From an uncultured Collinsella sp. (GTDB lineage: Bacteria; Actinomycetota; Coriobacteriia; Coriobacteriales; Coriobacteriaceae), in assembly GCA_934647195.1 (NCBI GenBank), contig CAKUFD010000010.1:45672-109671 (forward strand): a stretch of 64,000 bases of DNA, read 5' to 3'. The notes under the pieces are model-generated. The model worked only from the letters and a program-made list of their open reading frames with translations, was not told the DNA's origin and did no database searches. Made by a program: the position numbers and the translations under genes. Shown one piece after another: positions 45,090 to 53,021 of this stretch (its first letter is position 1; every line of letters starts with the position of its first letter).

Positions 45090-45226
45090 CTATTTTCATA
45101 TTGACAGTATCATACCAAACATACGTTCGCTTTTATAGTCACAAGCCTCTCCCTGATATTCATTCAGACGGCGTCGTGTATGAGACAATACGTTCCACGA
45201 ATGCACTCTTTTGAAAGGCCCGCAGC

Positions 45227-46582
45227 ATGAACAAAGCGGCACCGAGCCAATCCCTTTCGCCTCGGCAATCCATTGCGGTGGGCGTCACGCTGTTCTCGAT
45301 GTTCTTTGGAGCAGGCAACCTCATCCTGCCGCCCATGCTCGCACTCCAGGCGGGCACCTCTACCGTCCCGGCAATGATCGGCTTCCTTGTTGCCGGCATC
45401 GGCCTGCCGGTGCTCGGCATTGTGGCCGTAGCGCTCGTGGGCACGGCACGCGAGCTGGCAAATCGCGTCCATCCGCTGTTCTCGAGCATCTTCGTTGCCG
45501 CCATCTACCTGGCCATCGGCCCCTGCCTTGCCATCCCGCGCACCAGTTCCACCGCCTTTGAGATGCTCATTCCGCTCTTCCCACAGGGCGCACCCATCGG
45601 CACCATCCGTTTGGTCTTCTCCATCGCGTTCTTTGCCGTAGCATATGCGCTCGCCATGCACCCCGGAACCCTCACCAAGCTCCTTGGGCGCATCACGGGG
45701 CCCGCACTCATCCTCCTGCTAGTCATGGTCGTGGGCTCGTCGCTCGTCTCACCCGCCGGCGTGGCGCAAGCGCCCCAAGCTCCCTACGATAGCGCCGCCC
45801 CCGTCCAGGGATTCCTCACGGGATACCAAACCATGGACTTGCTCGCTTCCCTCACGTTTGGCCTTGTTATCGCCGAGAACATCAAAGAGCTCGGTGTGAG
45901 CGATTCGCACGGTCTCATGCGCGAGATCTCGCGCGCGGGAATCGTGGCAGGCATCCTTATGGCCCTCGTCTACTGCGGCCTGGCGCAAGTGGGCGCCAGC
46001 TTTGGCTCGGTCATGCCGCACGCCACCAACGGCGCGGCGTTGCTCACTGCCTCGGCGACGCTGCACTTTGGCATCGCCGGAACCGTGATCATCGCCGCCA
46101 TCTACCTGCTTGCCTGCCTGAACGTCTGCATTGGTCTTATCAGCTGCTGCGGCACCTACTTTGCCGAGACCTTTGGGGCAGATGCCCCAGGCGCGCAAAC
46201 GCACACATTGGGGCGCATCCCCTACGCAGGCTGGGCCGTGGCCTTCACCGTCTTTTCCTGCGTGGTTTCAAACGTTGGCCTCGACACCATCCTGACGTTC
46301 TCGGTCCCGCTGCTGAGCGCGCTCTACCCCGTCTCCATCGTCTTTGTGATTATGGGCATGGCGCACCGCGCTTGCGACCGCCTGCCCCTCACCTGGCCCT
46401 GGGCCATTGGTGCCACAACGATCGTGAGCGTTGCCACGGCATTGCGCGATGCCTTCTTTGCCGGCATTTGGCTGCCCTTTGACGCCTTGCCGCTCGCAAG
46501 CCTGGGCTTTGGCTGGCTGCTCCCCGCCCTCTGCGGAGCCGCCGCGGGCGCCATCCTCTCGGCCATACGCTCAACAAAATAG
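45227..46582 (+). CDS. brnQ: Branched-chain amino acid carrier BrnQ (LIVCS family)
   Basis: 451 aa with about 12 TM helices. The N terminus VTLFSMFFGAGNLILPPMLA is diagnostic of LIVCS cation symporters; other blocks are YLAIGPCLAIPRTSSTAFEM, TGYQTMDLLASLTFGLVI and LACLNVCIGLISCCGTYFAE. It imports Leu/Ile/Val with Na+ or H+. TGAAAGG lies upstream of ATG 45227. Probably monocistronic. Confidence 0.92.
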   Translation: MNKAAPSQSLSPRQSIAVGVTLFSMFFGAGNLILPPMLALQAGTSTVPAMIGFLVAGIGLPVLGIVAVALVGTARELANRVHPLFSSIFVAAIYLAIGPCLAIPRTSSTAFEMLIPLFPQGAPIGTIRLVFSIAFFAVAYALAMHPGTLTKLLGRITGPALILLLVMVVGSSLVSPAGVAQAPQAPYDSAAPVQGFLTGYQTMDLLASLTFGLVIAENIKELGVSDSHGLMREISRAGIVAGILMALVYCGLAQVGASFGSVMPHATNGAALLTASATLHFGIAGTVIIAAIYLLACLNVCIGLISCCGTYFAETFGADAPGAQTHTLGRIPYAGWAVAFTVFSCVVSNVGLDTILTFSVPLLSALYPVSIVFVIMGMAHRACDRLPLTWPWAIGATTIVSVATALRDAFFAGIWLPFDALPLASLGFGWLLPALCGAAAGAILSAIRSTK

Positions 46583-46584
46583 GC

Positions 46585-46614
46585 CGGGGCGGGCACCCAA
46601 AGGAACCCGCCCCG
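46585..46614. terminator. GC-rich hairpin between brnQ and HsmA-like gene
   Basis: CGGGGCGGG (46585-46593) pairs with CCCGCCCCG (46606-46614). There is no T-run on the plus strand and a weak TATTTT on the minus strand, so it could serve the convergent genes in both directions only weakly. Confidence 0.5.
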
Positions 46615-46645
46615 ACCTCGGCGCAATGGAAAGAAGAGTATCGAA

Positions 46646-47128
46646 TTAGCAGCAGGCGTGCTTGCGCTCCTGGGTGAACAGCACGATGCCGATGAGCGCC
46701 GGGATGCACACGGAGAATGCCAGCACGGCGGCATCGCCAAAATGGAACGCGGGGATGCCGATAAGCAAACCCGCGCAGTACGGAACGAGCCAGATAAGCC
46801 ACACGCAAATGCTCAGCTTATGGAAGCCCCGGCGGCTCTGCTCGCTGCCGCGCACGGTGACAAACGTTGCCCACAGAGCGTGGAAGAGCATAAGGACAAT
46901 GGCCAGCAGACCAGTGATGGCGTGCAGCGGAGAGACGGCTGTAGTCGAGGAACGAGCGATGGTGGTCATGATGGCGGTGCCGGTCGTGTCGCAGATCAGG
47001 CCCAGCCAGAACAACGCCAGGTGGCTCTTCTTAAGCGTGCCGGCGCGGCGCTCGCCAAAAACACCGATGGTGTAGAAAACAAGAGCGAGCGTGATTGCCG
47101 TGGATGCGGGCATAATCAACGGATTCAT
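46646..47128 (-). CDS. HsmA-like (TIGR03987-type) membrane protein
   Basis: 160 aa from ATG 47128 (MNPLIMPASTAITLAL), about 5 TM helices. ALVFYTIGVFGERRAGTLKK and HLALFWLGLICDTTGTAIMT match the TIGR03987 family, in which HsmA of Firmicutes is linked to heme stress (recognition from memory). Further blocks: LHAITGLLAIVLMLFHALWA and HKLSICVWLIWLVPYCAG. A TetR gene lies 112 bp upstream, in the same direction, and may control it. The C terminus KHACC is cysteine-rich. Confidence 0.72.
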   Translation of the reverse strand: MNPLIMPASTAITLALVFYTIGVFGERRAGTLKKSHLALFWLGLICDTTGTAIMTTIARSSTTAVSPLHAITGLLAIVLMLFHALWATFVTVRGSEQSRRGFHKLSICVWLIWLVPYCAGLLIGIPAFHFGDAAVLAFSVCIPALIGIVLFTQERKHACC

Positions 47129-47240
47129 AGGTGTGCGGTTCCTCCAAAGTCGATATCGTGCCGGATGCACTGGTTGCCCCGGCGTCTAACCTTATTGTGG
47201 AATCGGCGCACCTGAACATCAAAGGTGCCTTGTTCATGTC

Positions 47241-47804
47241 TTACGCGTCGTAGAGCGTCCTTCGCAGAAGACCAAAGAGGATGGGGCAATTTGTCTCGCC
47301 TGCATGCAGCGCATTGAGCATGTTGTCAAAGGTAAAGCGGCACACTCGCTTGGCGTCAAAACCCGCCGGTAAGTCTGCGCGGATGGCGGCATCGTTTTCA
47401 TAGACCTCCACCAGGCCGCGCAGGGCATGGGCCAAAATCTGCTGTTCGCGCAAGTGAGCGGCGTTTTTCTCGGCAGCGGGAAGCACCTCGGCACCTTTAA
47501 GCCAGCAACGTCTAAAGCGGTCGAGCACCATAACGAGCGAGGCATAAAGGTCCTCGCAATAGTCGACAAAACCCTTGTGCACATCGAGGCGGCAAAAGCC
47601 GTCAAAGACGGACCGACGAAAGAACAGCTCGATAGTTGCCGTAGTAAGTTTGTCCTTTGAGGCAAAGTGGTTATAGATGGTGCCCACGCTCACATGGCAC
47701 GCCTGTGCCAGCGAGCGGATGGAAAGCGCCGAGAGGCCCTGCGCATCGGCGATGCGATATGCCTCTTCCAAGAGTTCATCACGAGAAATAACACTCGAAG
47801 CCAT
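47241..47804 (-). CDS. TetR-family transcriptional regulator
   Basis: 187 aa from ATG 47804 (MASSVISRDELL), with GGGGAGA upstream. N-terminal HTH: AYRIADAQGLSALSIRSLAQ and CHVSVGTIYNHFASKDKL; the C-terminal ligand domain is not assignable. It probably regulates itself and/or the HsmA-like gene immediately downstream. Confidence 0.87.
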   Translation of the reverse strand: MASSVISRDELLEEAYRIADAQGLSALSIRSLAQACHVSVGTIYNHFASKDKLTTATIELFFRRSVFDGFCRLDVHKGFVDYCEDLYASLVMVLDRFRRCWLKGAEVLPAAEKNAAHLREQQILAHALRGLVEVYENDAAIRADLPAGFDAKRVCRFTFDNMLNALHAGETNCPILFGLLRRTLYDA

Positions 47805-47915
47805 CTGGTCTCCCCTGTTGCGCCCACACGTTCCAGCTTGCTCGTAAGAACGATAGTAAAACAAACGTCATGCGCCGTAGCGACGCATCGGCGCCGGCGA
47901 TATTTAATAACCCGT

Positions 47916-48560
47916 CTACTCGAACCAGGCGATGGCGCGGGCGGGAGAGCCGTCGGAACCCTTGATCTTTAAGGGGCAGCAGCTAAACCAAAAGAGGTCG
48001 TCGCCGCAGCAATCCAGGTTTTTGAGGTTCTCGATATTCACGATATCGCAGGAGGAAAAGAGCTTCTTATGGCGCGTAAGGTTTTCGTCGGCAATGGGAT
48101 CCAGGCCGATGACGTCAAAGCCGATGCCCTTGTAGCCGCCGGCGATAATCAGGTCGAGCACTTCGTTATCCACGCACGGGTAGTCGCCAAAGTAAGCGTC
48201 CGTGCCCCAGTATTCGTCCCATCCCAAATTAAAGAGGAGGAAGTCTGCCTCGGCGACTTTGTCACCATAGGGGCGCAGCTTCTCCATGGTGATGGCGGCA
48301 CCTTCTGGCAGGTCGCAGCAATCGATGACGAGAGCCTTGCCAATAAACTGGCTTGCGGGAAACGCGTCGAGCGTTGTCCCATTAGGAAACAGGTGCGAGG
48401 GCGGATCCGTGTGCGTGCCGGTATGGGAGAACATCTGCAGCAGCGTCTCCTTAAAACCATCGTTCTCGTAGGTGTTAGCAGGCGTGAGCCGAGGCGCATC
48501 CGTCCCCGGATAGACCGGCATGTCCTGAGTGATGGTATGGGTGAGGTCGATAACGCGCAT
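47916..48560 (-). CDS. Cyclase-family (kynurenine formamidase-like) metal hydrolase
   Basis: 214 aa. RVIDLTHTITQDMPVYPG and the metal-binding HTGTHTDPPSHLFP are the cyclase-family (PF04199) signatures; GFDVIGLDPI and the C-terminal region follow. Members hydrolyse N-formylkynurenine or isatin, among others; the substrate here is unknown. ATG 48560 has GAAAGGA. It is divergent from the XRE/TipAS gene. Confidence 0.88.
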   Translation of the reverse strand: MRVIDLTHTITQDMPVYPGTDAPRLTPANTYENDGFKETLLQMFSHTGTHTDPPSHLFPNGTTLDAFPASQFIGKALVIDCCDLPEGAAITMEKLRPYGDKVAEADFLLFNLGWDEYWGTDAYFGDYPCVDNEVLDLIIAGGYKGIGFDVIGLDPIADENLTRHKKLFSSCDIVNIENLKNLDCCGDDLFWFSCCPLKIKGSDGSPARAIAWFE

Positions 48561-48728
48561 GATGGATCCTTTCGAGCTTGCTCCATCGTATCAAAGCAGT
48601 ATGGAGGCGCCGAGAGGTTTTACCCGAGTATCGGCCCGCTTGCCCCGCGCAACAAACGGTTGCTTGGATTGCATGTTCGTGCCGCTTAAGCTTGTGCTAT
48701 CGAAAACATCGCTGGAGGGAGAGCCGCC

Positions 48729-49547
48729 ATGGCCTTTGCCGAAAACCTCATTGCCATACGTCGAGCGCACAACCTTACGCAAGAGCAGCTTGCGGCCAAG
48801 CTCTTTGTGACGCGCCAGGCCGTGAGCCGCTGGGAGCGCGGTGAGGTCACGCCCGGTATCGACATGATGAAACTCATTGCCGCCGTCACCGGCGAGCCGC
48901 TCTCGCACCTGCTGGAGATGCCCGAGCATTATTGCGAGAGCTGCGGCATGTACCTTACACCTGACGATTGCGGCACCGATGCGAATGGCGAGAAGACCGA
49001 CCATTACTGCAAATGGTGCTATGAGCAGGGTGAATACACGTACGAGACCACGATGGAAGCCATGATCGAGGACTGTGCCCCGCGCCTGGCAGAGAATACG
49101 GGCATGACGCTTGACGAGGCGGTGTCGCTCATGGGTGCGGTACTGCCACAGTTGGAGCGGTGGCGCGCAGTGCGCGAGAGCGAGGGGCGCTATGGCGAAG
49201 AGGCCCGCGAGCTCTACGGAGACGATGCAGTCGATGCCGCCAATGAGCGTCTGTTGGATATGGACCCGGCAGCATGGAATGACGTGAAGGAGCTCGAGCG
49301 AGCGATTCTAGGCCAGCTCTCGATTGCTATGGCGGAAGGCGACCCACGCGGCCCCGAGGCGAAAAAGCTGGTACGGATGCATCGCCACTGGGTGGGCCTT
49401 CATTGGGGCACCGAGCCCGAAGACGAGGCGTATCTGGGACTTGTTAAGGGATACCTTGCCGACCCGCGGTTTGTGTCCTATTACGATGACCCCTGTGGGG
49501 CTGGCGCCACGGCGTTTCTTGTCGAGGCTGTCGAGGGTGAGGTGTAG
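48729..49547 (+). CDS. XRE-type regulator with zinc ribbon and TipAS-like domain
   Basis: 272 aa, three domains. Residues 5-60 form an XRE HTH (RRAHNLTQEQLAAKLFVTRQ, AVSRWERGEVTPG). Residues 69-105 form a zinc ribbon (CESCGMYL, DDCGTDANGEKTDHYCKWCY). The C-terminal half (about 150-268) resembles the TipAS ligand domain, as in MerR-type drug sensors (RMHRHWVGLHW, YLADPRFVSYYDD, AGATAFLVEAV). This combination suggests a drug- or small-molecule-responsive regulator (inference). GGAGGGAG upstream of ATG 48729. Confidence 0.85.
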   Translation: MAFAENLIAIRRAHNLTQEQLAAKLFVTRQAVSRWERGEVTPGIDMMKLIAAVTGEPLSHLLEMPEHYCESCGMYLTPDDCGTDANGEKTDHYCKWCYEQGEYTYETTMEAMIEDCAPRLAENTGMTLDEAVSLMGAVLPQLERWRAVRESEGRYGEEARELYGDDAVDAANERLLDMDPAAWNDVKELERAILGQLSIAMAEGDPRGPEAKKLVRMHRHWVGLHWGTEPEDEAYLGLVKGYLADPRFVSYYDDPCGAGATAFLVEAVEGEV

Positions 49548-49602
49548 GGCGAATGGAACAATTGCAGCCTTTATTACGACCCAGACCCTAGCATTCAGCT
49601 AT

Positions 49603-49668
49603 ATAATTCTCACCTCTTTTCGACATAATTCTCACCTCTTTTCGACATAATTCTCACCTCTTTTCGAC
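49603..49668 (+). repeat. Three tandem 22-bp repeats upstream of cas9
   Basis: ATAATTCTCACCTCTTTTCGAC occurs three times head to tail, at 49603, 49625 and 49647, with no interruption. The first copy overlaps the TATAAT of CAGCTATATAAT (49596-49607). The 22-bp period, about two helical turns, suggests a phased operator array. The rest of 49548-49808 holds no gene. Confidence 0.85.
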
Positions 49669-49808
49669 AGAACGGAGGAATGAAACAATAGCCCCCTGGC
49701 CAATTGCCTCCGTCCACCCGTCAAAAATGCCACTCATATTGCCCCCGACAGTATTGTCCATGCGCAATGGTACCTTTCTTATAGTTTCTATTCAGAAAGG
49801 GGTGCGCT

Positions 49809-52800
49809 ATGGCAAGCACCGTCAACCGCGAGATTGGAAAGCTCGGACTTCCCAGGCATCTTGTGCTAGGCATGGACCCTGGCATCGCAAGCTGCGGATT
49901 CGCACTTATCGACATCAATAATCACGAGATTCTTGAAATTGGCGTCCGTCTTTTCGATTCGCCAACCCATCCAAAAACGGGCCAAAGCCTAGCGGTCATC
50001 AGAAGAGGATTTCGCTCCACTCGCCGCAATATCGATCGCACTCAAGCGCGCTTAAAGCATTGCCTTGAAGTTCTTAAGAAGTACGGCGTTATCCCCCAGG
50101 ACGCTACAAAAGAGTTTTTTCACACCACCAAAGGCGACAAGCAACCGCTCAAATTGCGCGTCGAGGGTCTTGACCGTTTGCTGACCAATCGCGAGTGGTC
50201 CCTCGTGCTCTATTCGCTTTGCAAACGCCGCGGCTATATCCCCCACGGCGAAGGGAGCCAGGACAAATCAAGCGAGGGAGGAAAAGTCCTTTCCGCCCTC
50301 GCTGCAAACAAAGAAGCTATCGCCGAAACCTCCTGCCGCACGGTAGGAGAATGGCTCGCCCAACAACCGCAGAGCCGAAACCGCGGTGGCAACTACGACA
50401 AGTGCGTAACCCACGCCCAGCTTATCGAAGAAACGCACGTTCTTTTCGAAGCTCAGCGCAATTTTGGCTCACAGTACGCCTCGGCAGAGCTGGAGGAAGC
50501 ATACGTTCAGATATGCGACTGGGAGCGTTCGCGCAAAGACTTCGATCGCCGTAGCTATGACCTTGTTGGCTATTGCACTTACTTCCCGACAGAAAAGCGT
50601 GCCGCCCGCTGCACGCTTACAAGCGAGCTCGTCGCAGCCTATGGCGCCCTTGGCAATATCACGATTGTCCACGAAGACGGAACGACGCGCACCCTAACCG
50701 CAACGGAGCGCGACAAATGTATCGCCATCTTATTCTCGTGTGAACCAATTCGCGGCAATAAGGATTGCGCCGTCAAGTTTGGGGCTCTCCGAAGAGAGCT
50801 CGATCTGAACTCCGGCGATTACTTTAAAGGCATCCCCGCTGCAGACGAGAAGACCCGCGAGGTTTATAAACCCAAGGGTTGGCGCGCGCTGCGCAATACA
50901 CTCAACGCGACAAACCCCTTCCTCCTCCGTCGCCTGTATGACGAGCGAGATCTTGCCGACTCTGTCATGGAGGCAGTTGCCTATTCTTCCGCTCTTCCCG
51001 TACTCGAAGAACAGCTTCAGGCGCTCCCGCTTTCTCCAACCGAAATCGATACTCTCTGCAAGTTGCCTTATTCCTCCAAAGCCCTTAACGGCTATGGAAA
51101 TCGCTCCAAAAAGGCACTCGATATGCTCCTTGATTGCCTCGAGGATTCCGAAGTCCTTGGCCTAACGCAGGCAGAAAACGACTGCGGCCTTCTGGGCCTA
51201 CGCGTCCAAGGTGCTCAGCTGGAGCGCTCCGAGCGCCTTATGCCCTACGAAATGTGGGTCGAACGCACGGGGCGAACCAACAATAATCCCGTTGTCATCC
51301 GCTCCATGTCCCAAATGCGCAAGGTGGTTAACGCAATCTGCCGCAAATGGGGCGTACCCAATGAGATCCACATCGAGCTCGACCGCGAACTCCGCCTTCC
51401 CCAGCGTGCCAAAGACGATATTGCCAAGGCGCATAAGAAGAACGAAAAGAACCGTGAACGCATAGCAGGGCAGATTGCCGAGCTGCGCGGATGCAGCCCC
51501 GAAGACGTCTCGGGTAGACTGATTGAAAAATATCGCCTCTGGGAAGAGCAGGAGTGCTTTGATCTTTACACGGGTGCCAAGATTGAAGTAGATCGCCTGA
51601 TAAGCGACGAAACCTATACGCAGATCGACCACATTCTCCCGTTTTCGCGTACGGGAGAAAACTCCCCCAGCAACAAGGTACTCGTTCTCGCAAAGAGCAA
51701 TCAGGATAAGCGCGAACAAACCCCCTTCGAATGGATGTCAAAAGAAGGCGCACCTTCATGGGACGCTTTCAAGCGCCGCATAGAAGAAAACCAGAAACTA
51801 GGCCGCCGCAAAAAGAACTTCCTCCTAGAGGAGAACCTTGAGGAAAAAGAAGGGGAATTCCTGGCCCGCAGCTTTACTGATACCGCCTACATGTCACGCG
51901 AAGTTTGCGCCTATCTGGCAGATTGTCTATTGTTCCCCGAAGACGGAACCAAGTCACACGTTGTCCCAACAACCGGCAGAGCCACAGCATGGCTCCGCCG
52001 CAGATGGGGACTCAACTTTGGCACAAATGGCGAGAAGGACCGTTCCGACGACCGCCATCACGCCACCGACGCTTGCGTCATCGCCGCCTGCAGCAGAAGC
52101 TTGGTGATTAAGACCGCAAAGATCAGCGAGCAGACGCATTGGACCGTCACCAAGGATCTGGACAAAGATGAGCGCAATCGTCTGCGTATGAAGGCGCTTG
52201 AAAACGTAATGCCTTGGGAAACATTTGCAAACGAGGTGCGCGCAAGCCACGATTTTGTTATCCCCACGCGCTTTGTTCCACGCAAGGGTAAAGGCGAACT
52301 TTTCGAGCAGACAACTTATCGCTATGCCGGTGTTAACGACAAGGGAAAGGACCTTGCTCGCAGGGCAGGGTCTGATCAGGACATCGTTATGGGCAACGCC
52401 GTTGTCTCCGATGACGGCAAGTCGATTATTAAGGTTAGCGAGATGCTTTGTTTGAGGCTCTGGCATGATCCAGAGGCCAAGCATCGCGGAGGGGGGTTGG
52501 GATGCTGGTACGCCGACCCTGTTTACAAAGTGGACATTCCGGCACTTAAAAATGGAACCTACGTACCGAGAATCGCAAAGCAAGGCTTTGGACGAAAAGC
52601 CTGGAAGGCAATTCCGGAACATCTGCAAACTCGTACCCCCATGGAAATCCACTTTGGCGACCTCGTCCAAGTCGGAAAGTATATTGGCCGATACAACGGC
52701 TACAACATAGCTAAAGCAAATTGGAGCTTTATTGACCCCCTAACTCGTGGAGAAATTTCATTTCCATCAATTGGAATGCTCTCGAATGACCTGCAACCAA

Positions 52801-52832
52801 AAATCATTCGAGAAGACATCCTTGGTCAATAA
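49809..52832 (+). CDS. cas9: CRISPR-associated endonuclease Cas9, type II-C
   Basis: 1007 aa, in the compact II-C range. RNA-guided DNA nuclease. RuvC-I GMDPGIASCGFAL (catalytic Asp23), bridge helix RRGFRSTRRNIDRTQARLKH, RuvC-II EIHIELDRE, HNH YTQIDHILPFSRTGENSPSN with the Asp-His and Asn of the betabeta-alpha metal site, RuvC-III DDRHHATDACVIAAC. All catalytic residues appear intact. ATG 49809 has GAAAGGGG. No csn2 or cas4 is present, which supports II-C. Codon use is visibly less GC-biased than in neighbouring housekeeping genes, as expected for a transferred system. A terminator separates it from the CRISPR array. Confidence 0.97.
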   Translation: MASTVNREIGKLGLPRHLVLGMDPGIASCGFALIDINNHEILEIGVRLFDSPTHPKTGQSLAVIRRGFRSTRRNIDRTQARLKHCLEVLKKYGVIPQDATKEFFHTTKGDKQPLKLRVEGLDRLLTNREWSLVLYSLCKRRGYIPHGEGSQDKSSEGGKVLSALAANKEAIAETSCRTVGEWLAQQPQSRNRGGNYDKCVTHAQLIEETHVLFEAQRNFGSQYASAELEEAYVQICDWERSRKDFDRRSYDLVGYCTYFPTEKRAARCTLTSELVAAYGALGNITIVHEDGTTRTLTATERDKCIAILFSCEPIRGNKDCAVKFGALRRELDLNSGDYFKGIPAADEKTREVYKPKGWRALRNTLNATNPFLLRRLYDERDLADSVMEAVAYSSALPVLEEQLQALPLSPTEIDTLCKLPYSSKALNGYGNRSKKALDMLLDCLEDSEVLGLTQAENDCGLLGLRVQGAQLERSERLMPYEMWVERTGRTNNNPVVIRSMSQMRKVVNAICRKWGVPNEIHIELDRELRLPQRAKDDIAKAHKKNEKNRERIAGQIAELRGCSPEDVSGRLIEKYRLWEEQECFDLYTGAKIEVDRLISDETYTQIDHILPFSRTGENSPSNKVLVLAKSNQDKREQTPFEWMSKEGAPSWDAFKRRIEENQKLGRRKKNFLLEENLEEKEGEFLARSFTDTAYMSREVCAYLADCLLFPEDGTKSHVVPTTGRATAWLRRRWGLNFGTNGEKDRSDDRHHATDACVIAACSRSLVIKTAKISEQTHWTVTKDLDKDERNRLRMKALENVMPWETFANEVRASHDFVIPTRFVPRKGKGELFEQTTYRYAGVNDKGKDLARRAGSDQDIVMGNAVVSDDGKSIIKVSEMLCLRLWHDPEAKHRGGGLGCWYADPVYKVDIPALKNGTYVPRIAKQGFGRKAWKAIPEHLQTRTPMEIHFGDLVQVGKYIGRYNGYNIAKANWSFIDPLTRGEISFPSIGMLSNDLQPKIIREDILGQ

Positions 52833-52840
52833 ACACAATC

Positions 52841-52881
52841 AAGCCGCCCCTTCAAACAAACTCTTGATAGGGCGGCTTTTT
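52841..52881 (+). terminator. Rho-independent terminator of cas9
   Basis: AAGCCGCC (52841-52848) pairs with GGCGGCTT (52871-52878), then TTT. It uncouples cas9 from the array. Confidence 0.85.
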
Positions 52882-52896
52882 CGGCCAATGCTCGCA

Positions 52897-52926
52897 TTTA
52901 AAACGAATACCGAACAGCTATATAAT
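52897..52926 (+). promoter_or_regulatory. Putative promoter of the CRISPR array
   Basis: Perfect TATAAT (52921-52926) with TTTAAA 18 bp upstream, 95 bp before the first repeat. The 12-mer CAGCTATATAAT here (52915-52926) is identical to that in front of cas9. Confidence 0.6.
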
Positions 52927-53021
52927 ACGCACTCGTTTCTCGGCATTTTTCCAGCCCACCCCGAAAGCGCCCTCCTTGAAAGACAATGTGATAATTGACG
53001 CCCGCCTCCAATGCAATCCAT

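Noticed and set aside
49603..49668. Mini-CRISPR or second array upstream of cas9.
   Set aside because: The three 22-bp units are directly adjacent with no spacers, and the sequence is unrelated to the CRISPR repeat.
49673..49690. Minigene GGAGGA-ATG-AAA-CAA-TAG upstream of cas9.
   Set aside because: Three codons after a good ribosome binding site could occur by chance; no leader-peptide logic or attenuator hairpin is visible.
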